A DNA stretch of 64,000 nt from Microtetraspora niveoalba (GCF_001570405.1 NZ_BBYM01000026.1:62001-126000), one strand, 5' to 3'; positions 49,907-58,942 are shown, counted from the stretch's first letter. Numbers and translations: made by a program. The notes: generated from the sequence alone by a model not told the origin.

Positions 49907-49922
49907 TACCGGTGAGTGGGAT
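49907..49922 (+). promoter_or_regulatory. Diverged copy of the locus motif upstream of kstD
   Basis: TACCGGTGAGTGGGAT lies 77 bp upstream of the kstD ATG and shares CCGGTGAGTGG with the element at 46275-46285. It is half of the palindrome rather than a perfect copy. Confidence 0.4.
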
Positions 49923-49998
49923 GCCCCGGCGCCGGTACGCCGCGCTGCGCTTCCCTTGGGGGCGGACAGCGCGAGGCGTTCACGGAAGGACGGGTGGC

Positions 49999-51531
49999 AT
50001 GGCCGGTACCGGGCTGTGGGACGACGAGTACGACGTGGTGGTGGCGGGCTCCGGCGCCGGGGCGATGACGGGGGCGCTCACGGCCGCCTCGCACGGCCTG
50101 CGCACCGCCGTCCTGGAGAAGACGTCCGTGCTCGGCGGCACCTCCGCGTACTCCGGCGCGGCCGTCTGGCTGCCGGGCACCGGGGTCCAGGAGCGGGCCG
50201 GCGTCGGGGACTCCGCCGAGTCGGCCCGCACCTACCTGCGCGCCCTGCTCGGCGAGGACGCCGACGGCCGGCAGGAGGCGTTCCTGGCGACCGCGCCCGA
50301 AGTCGCCGACTTCCTCGAGCGCGACCCGGCGATCGAGTTCGAGTGGCGTCCCTTCCCCGACTACTTCGCCGCCCCGGGGCGCATGGACATGGGGCGCTCG
50401 TTCGTCCCGCTCGACCTGCCCGCCGAGCGGCTCGGCGACCTCGCCTCCCTGGTGCGCCCGCCGGTGGACCGCGACCGCGCCGGGCGCGGCCACGCCGCCG
50501 CGCCGCTCTCCCAGGGCCGCGCCCTCATCGGGCGGCTGCTGCTCGCACTGACGAACACGGGGAACGCCACCGTGCGCACCGGCACCCGCCTGCGCGCGCT
50601 CGTCGTCGAGGACGGCCGGGTGGCCGGCGTCGAGGCCGAGACCGCGGACGGCCCGGTGCGGATCCGGGCGCGGCGCGGCGTGCTGCTCGCGGCGGGCGGC
50701 TTCGAAGGGAACGGCGCGATGCGCGCGGAGCACGGCGTCCCCGGGTCCGCCGCGTGGTCGATGGCCCCCGCCGGCGCAAACACGGGCGACCCGATCCTGG
50801 CCGCCGTCGCCGCCGGCGCGGCCGTCGACCTGATGGACCAAGCGTGGTGGTGCCCCGGCGTCGAGGACGAGAAGGGCGGCGGCTGCTTCACGCTCGGCTT
50901 CCGCGGCGGGCTCGTGGTCGACTCCACGGGCCGCCGCTTCGCCAACGAGTCGCTCCCGTACGACCGGATGGGGCGGGAGATGGCCGCCGCGCCGGAGCGG
51001 GTGCCGGCGTACGTCGTCTTCGACTCGCGGCACGGCGGCGCGCTTCCGGCCATCTCGATCCCGTCCCTCCCGAGCTCGGCCTGGGTCCGGGCCGACACGC
51101 TCGGCGAGCTGGCGGAGAAGCTGGGCCTGCCCGCCGACGCGCTGACCGCCGCGGTCGAGCGGTTCAACGGCTTCGCCCGGGATGGCGTGGACGCCGACTT
51201 CCACCGGGGCGAGGACCCCTACGACCTGTTCTTCGCCGACCGGTCCGGGAACGCGGGCCCGAACCCGTGCCTGGTGCCGGTGGACCGCCCGCCGTACCAC
51301 GCGGCGCGGCTGGTGCTCAGCGACCTGGGCACCAAGGGCGGCCTGCGCACCGACACGGAGGGCCGCGTGCTGGACGGCGGGAGCCGTCCGATCGCGGGCC
51401 TGTACGCCGCGGGCAACTCCAGCGCCTCCTTCGCCGGGCGCGTCTATCCCGGCCCGGGAGTGCCGATCGGATCGGCGATGGTCTTCGCCTACCGGGCCGT
51501 GAAGGACATCGTCAAGATCGGCGATTCGTGA
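49999..51531 (+). CDS. kstD: 3-ketosteroid Delta1-dehydrogenase (KstD)
   Basis: A 510-residue FAD enzyme. The dinucleotide-binding fold is at the N terminus (YDVVVAGSGAGAMTGALTAA), TSVLGGTSAYSGAAVW follows, and the C-terminal YPGPGVPIGSAMVFAYRA places the conserved Tyr (about 483) and Gly four residues on, matching Tyr487/Gly491 of Rhodococcus KstD1 as recalled. KstD introduces the C1-C2 double bond; with KshA it opens ring B. GGAAGGACGGGTGG lies before the ATG at 49999. It is divergent from the KstR-like regulator. 51532-51562 has AAGGAG for the next gene, so the lipase may be co-transcribed. Confidence 0.88.
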   Translation: MAGTGLWDDEYDVVVAGSGAGAMTGALTAASHGLRTAVLEKTSVLGGTSAYSGAAVWLPGTGVQERAGVGDSAESARTYLRALLGEDADGRQEAFLATAPEVADFLERDPAIEFEWRPFPDYFAAPGRMDMGRSFVPLDLPAERLGDLASLVRPPVDRDRAGRGHAAAPLSQGRALIGRLLLALTNTGNATVRTGTRLRALVVEDGRVAGVEAETADGPVRIRARRGVLLAAGGFEGNGAMRAEHGVPGSAAWSMAPAGANTGDPILAAVAAGAAVDLMDQAWWCPGVEDEKGGGCFTLGFRGGLVVDSTGRRFANESLPYDRMGREMAAAPERVPAYVVFDSRHGGALPAISIPSLPSSAWVRADTLGELAEKLGLPADALTAAVERFNGFARDGVDADFHRGEDPYDLFFADRSGNAGPNPCLVPVDRPPYHAARLVLSDLGTKGGLRTDTEGRVLDGGSRPIAGLYAAGNSSASFAGRVYPGPGVPIGSAMVFAYRAVKDIVKIGDS

Positions 51532-51562
51532 TCAACTAAATGATCGACCAAGGAGCCTCCCC

Positions 51563-52801
51563 ATGACACCCCCCACCCCTTCACGCTCCCGGCGCGCGGC
51601 GGCGCTGGCCCTGGCCGCCCTCACCGCCGTGACGATCGGCGCCGGCGCGGGCACCGCCGCCCGCGCCGACGCCACCTCGACCGGGGCTCGGGCGGGCGCG
51701 AGCGGGGTCGCCCCCGGTCCGCGCGGCAAGATCGTGAGCATCCGCCCGCTGACGAACTCCGCCGCCCTGCCCAGCGCGGCCCGCAACTGGTACGTCACCT
51801 ACGTGTCGGAGGGCGCCGCGGGCACGGCGATCACGGTCTCCGGCACGGTGGCGGTGCCCAGGACGCCGCCGCCGCCCGGCGGCTGGCCGGTGATCAGCTG
51901 GGCGCACGGGACGACCGGCACCGCGGACGTGTGCGCCCCTTCGGCCGACACCCCCGCGGGTCCCGTCCACGACTACATGTCCGTCACCTCGGCCACGCTG
52001 GACGCCTGGGTCGCCCGCGGCTTCGCCGTCGTGCAGACCGACTACGAGGGCCTCGGCACCCCCGGCGAGCACCCGTACATGAACGGGCGCAGCGCCGCGA
52101 ACACGGTGCTGGACATGGTGCGCGCCGCGCGGAAGGCGGACCGCCGGATCGGCCGCGACTGGTTCGCGGCCGGCCACAGCCAGGGCGGGCACGCCGCTCT
52201 GTTCAGCGCCGCCCTGTCCGCCGCCGCCAAGAGCGCGCGCAAGGACGTGAACCTGAGCGGCGCGGTGGCGATCGCCCCCGGCGGCTGGGCGCAGAGCACG
52301 ATCGCGCCGTACATCCAGACCGGCCAGCCGCAGGCGGCGGCCGCGGTGGCCTTCCTGCCGACGATGCTCATCGGCGCCGCCGCCGCGGACGCGTCGGTCG
52401 AGCCGGACGCCCTGCTGACGCCGCAGGCGGCGCCGCTGCTCACGGCGGCCCGCGCCGGCTGCCTGGCGCAGATCCGCGAGGTCGCCGCGACGATCCCGGT
52501 CGACAAGGTGTTCGCGCCCGGCGCGGACCTCGGGCCGCTCACCCGCTACCTGAAGTCGCAGGAGCCGGTCGGCCTCACGCTCGGCGTGCCCACCCTCGTC
52601 GCCCAGGGCACCGCCGACGTCCTGGTGTCCCGGCCGACGACCGACCTGATGGTCGCCGACATGTGCGCCAGGGCGCGGAAGGTGACCTACAAGATCTACG
52701 AGGGCGCCGACCACCGCGCGGCCATCGCCCGCTCGTTCGACGACGCGCTGAGCTTCGTGAACTCCATCCGCGCCGGGAAGACGCCGCAGAGCACCTGCTG
52801 A
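51563..52801 (+). CDS. Secreted lipase/esterase (secretory lipase family)
   Basis: A 412-residue exported alpha/beta hydrolase. The N terminus is a clear Sec signal: RRAAALALAALTAVTIGAGAGTAARA, cleavage probably near residue 36. The nucleophile is in AAGHSQGGHAALF, the acid in VAQGTADVLV and the His in EGADHRAAI. Two Cys-containing segments (ADVCAPS, DMCARAR and the C-terminal STC) could form disulfides outside the cell. It is 31 bp downstream of kstD with AAGGAG upstream. Hydrolysis of steroid esters or accompanying lipids before uptake is a reasonable inference. Confidence 0.87.
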   Translation: MTPPTPSRSRRAAALALAALTAVTIGAGAGTAARADATSTGARAGASGVAPGPRGKIVSIRPLTNSAALPSAARNWYVTYVSEGAAGTAITVSGTVAVPRTPPPPGGWPVISWAHGTTGTADVCAPSADTPAGPVHDYMSVTSATLDAWVARGFAVVQTDYEGLGTPGEHPYMNGRSAANTVLDMVRAARKADRRIGRDWFAAGHSQGGHAALFSAALSAAAKSARKDVNLSGAVAIAPGGWAQSTIAPYIQTGQPQAAAAVAFLPTMLIGAAAADASVEPDALLTPQAAPLLTAARAGCLAQIREVAATIPVDKVFAPGADLGPLTRYLKSQEPVGLTLGVPTLVAQGTADVLVSRPTTDLMVADMCARARKVTYKIYEGADHRAAIARSFDDALSFVNSIRAGKTPQSTC

Positions 52802-52821
52802 CGATCAGGTGAACCACCGCG

Positions 52822-52851
52822 GGCGGGCCGCCGCGACCCGGGCGGCCCGCC
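52822..52851. terminator. Bidirectional hairpin terminator
   Basis: GGCGGGCCGCC (52822-52832) and GGCGGCCCGCC (52841-52851) are exact reverse complements with an 8-base loop, between the convergent lipase and hsaA ends. Confidence 0.6.
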
Positions 52852-52856
52852 GCCGA

Positions 52857-54023
52857 TCAGATCATGTTGTCCTCGACGGCGAGGCCGAACTCGGCCTTGC
52901 CGTACATGGCCAGGGCGCGCTCGACGTCGTTGGCCACGTGGACGCTGCCGGCGTGCGCGTCCCGCCAGGCCCGCTCGATGGGGTTGCCGCGCTGGAGCGA
53001 GTTCCCCCCGGCGGTCTTGAACAGGATGTCGATCGCCTCCAGCACCCGCTCGGTGGCGCGCACCTGGTCCCGCCGGGCCCGCAGCCGCAGCTCCATCGGG
53101 ATCTCCGTGCCGTTCACCGCGTGCTCGTACACCTCGCGCACGTTGCGGTCCATCTGCAGGATCGCGGCGTCGATCTCGGACGCGGCCCGGGCCACCGCCA
53201 CCTGGGCGAACTGGTCCTCGGCGAACCGGCCGCCGCCCAGGCTGAGCCGTACCCGGTCGCGCATCGCGGCGATGTACGACGCGTAGCAGCCCGCGACGGC
53301 GCCGACCACCGCGCCCGTGATCGCCGAGGTGAAGACGGTCGCGAAGGGCATCCGGTACAGCGGGCCGGCGTTCACCTTCTGCCCGGGGCCGCGGAGCTGC
53401 GCCTGCTCGTAGTTGCGCATCGTCCGGTACTCGGGCACGAACGCGCGCTCGACGATGATGTCGTTGCTGGCGGTGCCGCGCAGCCCGATGACGTCCCAGA
53501 CGTCCTCGATCCGGTAGTCCTCGCGCGGGACCAGCACGGTCATGAAGTCGACCGGCCTCCCCTCCGCGCCCACGATCAGCCCGCCGATCAGCGCCCACGA
53601 CGCGTGCTCGCACCCCGAGGAGAACTTCCACCGCCCGGACAGCTCGTAGCCGCCCTCCACCGGGGTCAGCCGCCCCACCGGCGCGTACGACGAGGCGACC
53701 AGCGTGTCGGGGTCCTCGCCCCACACGTCGTCCTGGGCGGCCTCGGCGAACAGGCCGAGCTGCCACGGGTGGACGCCGAGCACGGCGGTCACCCATCCGG
53801 TCGAGCCGCACACCCCGGAGATCTCACGGACGACCTCGTAGAACCGCACCGGGTCGCTCTCGGCTCCGCCGTACCGGCGGGGCTGCAACATACGGAAGAC
53901 GCCGACCTCGACGAGCTCCCGGACGGTCTCCGCCGGGACGCGGCGGTTCTCGTCGGTGGCCGCGGCCCGCCCCGCGATGTACGGCAGCAGCGCGCGAACA
54001 GACTCCAGGACCTCGTTGCTCAT
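52857..54023 (-). CDS. hsaA: HsaA-like 3-HSA hydroxylase (oxygenase component)
   Basis: A 388-residue flavin monooxygenase of the acyl-CoA-dehydrogenase fold, resembling HsaA (Rv3570c, 394 aa) along its length: RRVPAETVRELVEVGVFRMLQPRRYGG, GVCGSTGWVTAVLGVHPWQLGLF, VWGEDPDTLVASSYAP, SSGCEHASW, PREDYRIEDVWDVIGLRGTASNDI, ELRLRARRDQVRAT, and WRDAHAGSVHVANDVERA (as separate blocks). HsaA hydroxylates the phenol ring of 3-HSA using FMNH2 from a reductase (HsaB), which is not in the window. It is divergent from kshA, joining consecutive pathway steps under one control region. Confidence 0.92.
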   Translation of the reverse strand: MSNEVLESVRALLPYIAGRAAATDENRRVPAETVRELVEVGVFRMLQPRRYGGAESDPVRFYEVVREISGVCGSTGWVTAVLGVHPWQLGLFAEAAQDDVWGEDPDTLVASSYAPVGRLTPVEGGYELSGRWKFSSGCEHASWALIGGLIVGAEGRPVDFMTVLVPREDYRIEDVWDVIGLRGTASNDIIVERAFVPEYRTMRNYEQAQLRGPGQKVNAGPLYRMPFATVFTSAITGAVVGAVAGCYASYIAAMRDRVRLSLGGGRFAEDQFAQVAVARAASEIDAAILQMDRNVREVYEHAVNGTEIPMELRLRARRDQVRATERVLEAIDILFKTAGGNSLQRGNPIERAWRDAHAGSVHVANDVERALAMYGKAEFGLAVEDNMI

Positions 54024-54115
54024 GGGGTGCGTCTCCGTGTCACGTTCGATGGGGTGTTCGTGATGAGGGTGCATCCATGATGGTCCTTCGGGGTACGGGG
54101 GCACGACCCGGGGCA

Positions 54116-54131
54116 TCCCGCCCACTGGGAC
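54116..54131. promoter_or_regulatory. Locus palindrome between hsaA and kshA
   Basis: TCCCGCCCACTGGGAC lies 93 bp from the hsaA start and 77 bp from the kshA start, nearly the same spacing as the copy between fadD3 and its SDR (93 and 83 bp). It matches the motif on both arms with changes near the centre. Confidence 0.5.
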
Positions 54132-54207
54132 TCCCCCGTCCGCCGCCGCTTTCGGCGACCTACCTTTCCCATCGAGAGAACCTGCGTCCCGAAGGGTGGG
54201 GTCAACA

Positions 54208-55365
54208 GTGACCGCAGTGGATTCCCGGCACGACGACGTGCGTGCGATCGAGGCCGAGGCCGCGCCGACACGCTTCGCCCGAGGATGGCACTGCCTCGGG
54301 CTGTCCAGCCGGTTCAAGGACGGGAAGCCGCACACGGTCCAGGCGTTCGGGCAGAAGCTCGTGGTCTTCCAGAGCGGCGACGGCAAGCTGAACGTCCTCG
54401 ACGCGTACTGCCGGCACATGGGCGGCGACCTGTCCCAGGGCACCGTCAAGGGCAACGAGATCGCCTGCCCGTTCCATGACTGGCGCTGGGGCGGCGACGG
54501 CCGGTGCAAGAGCATCCCGTACTCCCGCAGGGTGCCGCTGCGCGCCCGCACCGCCGCCTGGACCACGATGGACCAGGACGGCCTGCTGTTCGTCTGGAAC
54601 GACCCGGAGGGCAACCCGCCGCCCGCGGACGTGACGATCCCCGTCATCGAGGGCGCGACCCGCGACGACTGGACCGACTGGGTGTGGTCCGAGACGATCG
54701 TCAACACGAACTGCCGCGAGGTCGTGGACAACGTCGTGGACATGGCGCACTTCTTCTACGTCCACTACTCGTTCCCGACGTACTTCAAGAACGTCTTCGA
54801 GGGCAACACGGCGACCCAGATCATGAAGGGCATGGGCCGCCCGGACGCCCGCCCGCCGGCGAAGAACGGCGAGCCCGCAATGATCGGCAACACCTCCGTG
54901 GCGACCTACCACGGGCCGTCGTTCATGATCGACGACCTGACGTACCACTACGAGGGCGGCATGGACATCAACTCCGTCCTGATCAACGCGCACTACCCGA
55001 TCGACGAGAACTCGTTCGTGCTGCACTCGGGCATCATCGTGCAGCGCACCGAGTCGCTCCCCGGCGACGCCGCCGACGTGATGGCGCGGAAGATGGGCGA
55101 CTTCATCCTCAAGGGCTTCGACCAGGACATCCAGATCTGGAAGAACAAGACCAGGATCGACAACCCGCTGCTGTGCGAGGAGGACGGCCCGGTCTACCAG
55201 CTCCGCCGCTGGTACGAGCAGTTCTACGTGGACGTCGCCGACGTCACGCCGGAGATGGTCGAGCGCTTCGAGTACGAGCTGGACACCACGCGCCCGGTCG
55301 AGGCGTGGCGCAAGGAGGTCGAGGAGAACCTCGCCCGCAAGGCCGCCGAGGGCCAGCCGGCATGA
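54208..55365 (+). CDS. kshA: 3-ketosteroid 9-alpha-monooxygenase oxygenase (KshA)
   Basis: A 385-residue Rieske oxygenase. The Rieske cluster ligands are C68-x-H70 (YCRHMGGDL) and C87-x2-H90 (ACPFHDWRW). The non-heme iron site is NVVDMAHFFYVHYSFP with H181 and H186, the same numbers I recall for M. tuberculosis KshA; the carboxylate ligand is probably Asp305 in KGFDQDIQIW. KshA hydroxylates C9 and, with KstD, opens ring B. The reductase KshB is not in the window. GTG at 54208 is chosen because GGGTGGGG lies 6 bases upstream; GTG 54196 would add four residues. The stop overlaps the next start (ATGA). Confidence 0.95.
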   Translation: MTAVDSRHDDVRAIEAEAAPTRFARGWHCLGLSSRFKDGKPHTVQAFGQKLVVFQSGDGKLNVLDAYCRHMGGDLSQGTVKGNEIACPFHDWRWGGDGRCKSIPYSRRVPLRARTAAWTTMDQDGLLFVWNDPEGNPPPADVTIPVIEGATRDDWTDWVWSETIVNTNCREVVDNVVDMAHFFYVHYSFPTYFKNVFEGNTATQIMKGMGRPDARPPAKNGEPAMIGNTSVATYHGPSFMIDDLTYHYEGGMDINSVLINAHYPIDENSFVLHSGIIVQRTESLPGDAADVMARKMGDFILKGFDQDIQIWKNKTRIDNPLLCEEDGPVYQLRRWYEQFYVDVADVTPEMVERFEYELDTTRPVEAWRKEVEENLARKAAEGQPA

Positions 55366-55658
55366 CGATCCGCCAGGACAACCGGCTGCTGGACGGCGCT
55401 CCGATGGTGCCCGTGCCGTGCCGCCAATGCGGCACCCGGGTCCAGGTGCGCAAGTCGAGCTGGCACCAGACCAGCATCCAGTGGGACACCGAGGCCATGG
55501 ACGCGTGCCTGGAGCGGCGCGCGTCCTCCCCCGGCGCCGGTCCGAACGGCGGCCACTTCACCGCCTGCGAGGCGCTGCGCGAGAGCATCCGGCAGGCCGT
55601 GCTCGACGGCGACGTCCCCGTTCCGGACGACCGGTACGGGGCGGCGCCCGCTCAGTGA
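55362..55658 (+). CDS. Small four-cysteine protein coupled to kshA, unknown function
   Basis: A 98-residue protein whose ATG overlaps the kshA stop. It contains C20-x2-C23 (VPCRQCGTRVQVR), C49 and C69 (GGHFTACEALRESIRQAV), with histidines H35 and H65. The pattern suggests a zinc ribbon or small metal-binding module; the spacing is not that of a plant-type or Rieske ferredoxin. Strict coupling to kshA suggests it serves KshA, for example in assembly, stability or substrate presentation. I do not recognise the family. Trp and acidic residues are frequent for its size, and it has no membrane segment. Confidence 0.75.
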   Translation: MTIRQDNRLLDGAPMVPVPCRQCGTRVQVRKSSWHQTSIQWDTEAMDACLERRASSPGAGPNGGHFTACEALRESIRQAVLDGDVPVPDDRYGAAPAQ

Positions 55659-55685
55659 GGCCGCGCCCCGGCGGCCCGGACCCGC

Positions 55686-55775
55686 GCGACGCATATCAGC
55701 GCGGCGCATATCCGCGTGGCACATATCCGTGCGACGCATATCCAGGCGGCACACGTCCACGCGGCGCACATCCAC
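55686..55775. repeat. 15-bp tandem repeat x6 upstream of the SDR
   Basis: Six 15-bp units (consensus GCGGCGCATATCCRC) from 55686 to 55775 fill most of the gap between the small kshA-linked gene and the SDR start at 55789. The CATATCC core repeats at 15-bp steps for the first four units and drifts to CACATCC/CACGTCC later. Any promoter or operator for the SDR must lie in or near this array. Confidence 0.88.
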
Positions 55776-55788
55776 GAAAAGAAAGACC

Positions 55789-56580
55789 ATGACCGACAAG
55801 AACCTGTACGGCCCCTGGGCCGTGATCGCCGGCGGCTCCGAAGGCGTGGGCGCCTCGTTCGCCTACCAGCTCGCGGACGCCGGGATCAACCTCGTGCTCA
55901 TCGCCCGCAAGCCGGGCCCGCTGGAGGAGACGGCGGCCCGCGCCCGGGAGAAGGGCGTCGAGGTCCGTACCATCGAGCTCGACCTCCTCGCCCCGGACGC
56001 GCTGAAGGTGATCCGCTCGGTCACCGACGAGCTGGAGGTCGGCCTGCTGATCTTCAACGCGGGCGCCAACACGTACGGGCACGAGTTCGTGACCGGCGAC
56101 CTGGACCGGGTCCAGGGCGTGATCGACCTCAACATCACCGCGCAGCTCGCGTTGTCGCACCACTTCGGCGCGCTGATGAAGGAGCGCGGCCGCGGCGGCA
56201 TCATGCTGGTCGGGTCGCTGGCGGGCTACATGGGCCAGCCCCACATCAGCGTCTACTCGGCGGTCAAGGCGTTCAGCCGGGTCTTCGCCGAGGGCCTGTG
56301 GCTGGAGCTCGGGGAGCACGGCGTCCACGTGCTCGAACTGGTCCTCGGCGTCACCCGCACGCCCGCCATGGAGCGGGCCGGCCTGCGGATGGACCTGCCG
56401 GGGCTCAACGTGGCCGAGCCCGACGACGTGGCCAGGGAGGGCCTGGCGCACCTCGCCGACGGCCCGGTCCGGGTCGCGGGCGGCAACCAGACCGCCGCCG
56501 AGAAGCGCAGCGCTTTCCCGCGCGCCACCCTCGTGAGGGGCGCGTACGAGGCGACCAGGCGCCTCCTCCCCAAGGAGTGA
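55789..56580 (+). CDS. SDR oxidoreductase downstream of kshA
   Basis: A 263-residue classical SDR. AGGSEGVGASFAYQLADAG binds the cofactor, FNAGANTYGHEF, Ser in VGSLAGYMGQ, YSAVK with Tyr/Lys, and LELVLGVTRTPAM follow. The type resembles 17-beta-HSD12/DltE-like reductases. The weak GAAAGA before the ATG and the repeat array upstream make expression control unclear; it may be read with kshA. A hydroxysteroid substrate is plausible only from context. Confidence 0.82.
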   Translation: MTDKNLYGPWAVIAGGSEGVGASFAYQLADAGINLVLIARKPGPLEETAARAREKGVEVRTIELDLLAPDALKVIRSVTDELEVGLLIFNAGANTYGHEFVTGDLDRVQGVIDLNITAQLALSHHFGALMKERGRGGIMLVGSLAGYMGQPHISVYSAVKAFSRVFAEGLWLELGEHGVHVLELVLGVTRTPAMERAGLRMDLPGLNVAEPDDVAREGLAHLADGPVRVAGGNQTAAEKRSAFPRATLVRGAYEATRRLLPKE

Positions 56581-56616
56581 CCCCCTCGCCCGGCGTCCGC
56601 CGCCGGTGAGGCGGCG

Positions 56617-56653
56617 GGAAGGCGGCCGGTCCCCCTCCGGACCGGCCGCTTCC
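56617..56653 (+). terminator. Hairpin terminator after the SDR
   Basis: GGAAGGCGGCCGGTCC (56617-56632) pairs with GGACCGGCCGCTTCC (56639-56653), one base bulged, 37 bp after the SDR stop. It marks the end of the kshA-side transcription unit. Confidence 0.55.
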
Positions 56654-56801
56654 GCACGTCATCGGCCTGTTCGAGCGGCACGGCGGATAGCCTCGGGGCG
56701 TACGGCGTCCCCGTGCGGCGGCGCGGCGCGCCCGCACCGCCGCCCGCCGCCGGCCGCGGCGAGCGATCCGCCGCGGCGCGCCCGCCAGGAGGAGGTCTCC
56801 C

Positions 56802-57530
56802 GTGCTGCTCAGCCGCCTGCGCGTCCCCGGCCGGGTGCCCGGCGAGTGGCCGTTCACGCTTCCCGCCGTACGGCACCTGGCCGGGCGCGGCGTGCGGCTG
56901 ACCGCCCCCGTGGTGTTCCTCGTCGGCGAGAACGGCTCGGGGAAGTCCACGATCGTCGAGGCGGTCGCCGATGTGTGCGGCATCAACTCCCAGGGCGGCA
57001 AGGCGGGCACGAAATACGCCAGCAGGGGGCCCGCCACGCCCCTCGGCCGGGTCATCGACGCCGAGCTGACCGCCGCCGGGCTGCGGCTGCTGCACGGCCC
57101 CCGGCTACGGCGCCGCGCGTTCTTCTTCCGCGCCGAGACCCTGTTCAACCTCGGGCAGAACGTGTCCGGCCGGTACGGCTTCTGGGAGGACGACCTCACC
57201 GAGCAGTCGCACGGCGAGGGCTTCTTCACCGTGCTCGACCGGATGGTGTCCGGGCCGGGGCTGTACCTGATGGACGAGCCGGAGGCCGCGCTGTCGTTCA
57301 CCTCGTGCCTGCGGCTGATCGGCCTGATGGACCGGGTGGCCCGGGACGGCGGCCAGATCATCTGCGCCACCCACTCCCCGGTCCTGGCCGGCCTCCCCGG
57401 GGCGCAGATCCTGGAGCTCGACGACGAGGGCATCCGCACCGCCGAGTGGGAGAGCCTGCAACTCGTGGACCACTGGCGCCGCTACCTGGCCAAACCGGAC
57501 TTCTACCTCCGTCACGTCCTCGCCGACTGA
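56802..57530 (+). CDS. AAA-type ATPase (RecF/SMC-like, AAA_21 group)
   Basis: A 242-residue P-loop ATPase. Walker A is VGENGSGKSTIVEA, Walker B LYLMDEPEAALSF with a catalytic Glu, and the switch His is in ICATHSPVLAGL. An N-terminal strand pair and the ELDDEGIRTAEWESLQLV tail match stand-alone AAA_21-type proteins whose roles are mostly unknown. GTG at 56802 follows AGGAGG. Its 3' end overlaps the convergent glycosyltransferase by 19 bp. No nuclease partner is adjacent, so a defence role is not supported. Confidence 0.85.
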   Translation: MLLSRLRVPGRVPGEWPFTLPAVRHLAGRGVRLTAPVVFLVGENGSGKSTIVEAVADVCGINSQGGKAGTKYASRGPATPLGRVIDAELTAAGLRLLHGPRLRRRAFFFRAETLFNLGQNVSGRYGFWEDDLTEQSHGEGFFTVLDRMVSGPGLYLMDEPEAALSFTSCLRLIGLMDRVARDGGQIICATHSPVLAGLPGAQILELDDEGIRTAEWESLQLVDHWRRYLAKPDFYLRHVLAD

Positions 57531-58942
57531 GCCCGGTCCCCGCCGCCCTCCCCGCCGCCGGCCCCGGAGCGCCGTACGGCGAGGGCGGCGGCGAGGCAGG
57601 CCACGGGCACGACGGGCAGGACGTAGCGGTGGTCGAAGTCGAGCACGGCGACCGGCCCGACCAGCAGTCCCATCGCGACCGCCCACGGCAGGGCCGCCCG
57701 CCCCGGCCGCAGGACCGCGCCGAGCGCGCCCGTCAGCAGGATCGCCGCGAGCACGGGTCCGCGCAGGTACGCGAGGCGCTGATACGCGATGAGCACGTCG
57801 GCCCACGGCCCGGCCGAGCGCATCGCGGCGACGTCGGAGGCGTACGTCCCGCGGACCTCGGCCACGAGCGGCTGGTCGGGCAGCGGCCAGATCCCCCGGG
57901 CGAACCCGAACGCCGGGACCGTCCGCGCCGGATGCGCCACGGGGGTCCAGTGGAACGCGATCGAGGTGTCCGCCAGGACGTCGCGGAGGTAGTCGAGCGG
58001 CTGGGCGGCGATGGCGCGCAGCGCGAAGTCGCGGGCCCGCTCGTTGTGCGCGAACCGGCCGCCGGGCAGCAGGTTGATCGACGCCTCGGCGTCCCACACG
58101 TACTCCGAGGCGGCGTCCTGGACGGCGCCGTTCGGGCAGAGCGGGGCCAGCTCCGGCGGCGGCGCGATGACGGCGCAGTCGGCGAAGGTCATGGTGCGCG
58201 CCCACAGTGCCACCCCGTCGGCGCCGCTCAGCGCGACCTTCCCGTGGACGGCGCCGTACCAGGCGGCGTACCCGGCGAGCGGGAGCGTCCCGGCGAGCGC
58301 CAGCGCGGCGAGCGCGCGCCAGGACACGCGGCGCAGCGCGAGCACGAGCAGGACGAGCAGGAGCAGCGGCAGCGCGATCGTGCGGGTGAGCGCGGCGCCC
58401 GCGAGCAGCAGGCCGGCCGCCAGCCCGGCGCGGGTGGACGGCCGCTCCCGCCAGGTGAGCACGGCGACGGCGGACACGACGAGCAGGGTGAACAGCGTGT
58501 CGGACAACACCGCGTGCTCAAGCCGGAGGAACGACGCGTCGAACAGGACGGGCGCCGCGGCGAGCACCGCTCCCCACGAGGGCAGCCCGCGTCGGCGCGC
58601 CACCGCGTAGACGGTCAGCCCGGTGGCCAGGCCCATCGCGTGCTGGACGGCGACCACGACGGTCACGCTGTGGAACGGCAGCAGGGCGCGCAGCAGCAGC
58701 GGGTAGCCGATCGGGTGGAACGTGGCGGACGGCAGCAGGTGGACGGCGTTGTCCAGATAGGTGAAGGAGTCGTACCAGTACAGCCGCGCCGGCGGATAGC
58801 CGAGCATGGTGACGACCCTGAGCGCGGCGGCGAACGCGAGCACGACGGCGACGGCCCGGTGGCGCGCGAGCAGCCCGCCGGCCCGGGTCCGCAGGCGCTC
58901 GGCGGCACGGGTGGGGACGGGCACGTGGAGTCCGGTGGGCAT
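57512..58942 (-). CDS. Polytopic GT39/ArnT-like glycosyltransferase
   Basis: A 476-residue membrane protein with about nine to ten hydrophobic segments. YWYDSFTYLDNAVHLLPS and the preceding RVVTMLG hold the first-loop Asp region typical of GT-C enzymes using lipid-linked donors, and FHPIGYPLLLRALL follows. The ATG at 58942 is used; a GTG at 59020 would add 26 residues with no better ribosome-binding site. Substrates are unknown; cell-envelope glycosylation is likely. No link to the steroid genes is seen. Confidence 0.75.
   Translation of the reverse strand: MPTGLHVPVPTRAAERLRTRAGGLLARHRAVAVVLAFAAALRVVTMLGYPPARLYWYDSFTYLDNAVHLLPSATFHPIGYPLLLRALLPFHSVTVVVAVQHAMGLATGLTVYAVARRRGLPSWGAVLAAAPVLFDASFLRLEHAVLSDTLFTLLVVSAVAVLTWRERPSTRAGLAAGLLLAGAALTRTIALPLLLLVLLVLALRRVSWRALAALALAGTLPLAGYAAWYGAVHGKVALSGADGVALWARTMTFADCAVIAPPPELAPLCPNGAVQDAASEYVWDAEASINLLPGGRFAHNERARDFALRAIAAQPLDYLRDVLADTSIAFHWTPVAHPARTVPAFGFARGIWPLPDQPLVAEVRGTYASDVAAMRSAGPWADVLIAYQRLAYLRGPVLAAILLTGALGAVLRPGRAALPWAVAMGLLVGPVAVLDFDHRYVLPVVPVACLAAALAVRRSGAGGGEGGGDRAQSART

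Noticed and set aside
54196-54207. GTG at 54196 as the kshA start
   Set aside because: The GAAGG before it is too close; GTG 54208 has GGGTGGGG at proper distance and gives residue numbers that line up with known KshA ligands.
56802-57530. Defence system based on the AAA ATPase
   Set aside because: No nuclease, TOPRIM, reverse transcriptase or other effector gene is next to it; the neighbours are an SDR and a glycosyltransferase.
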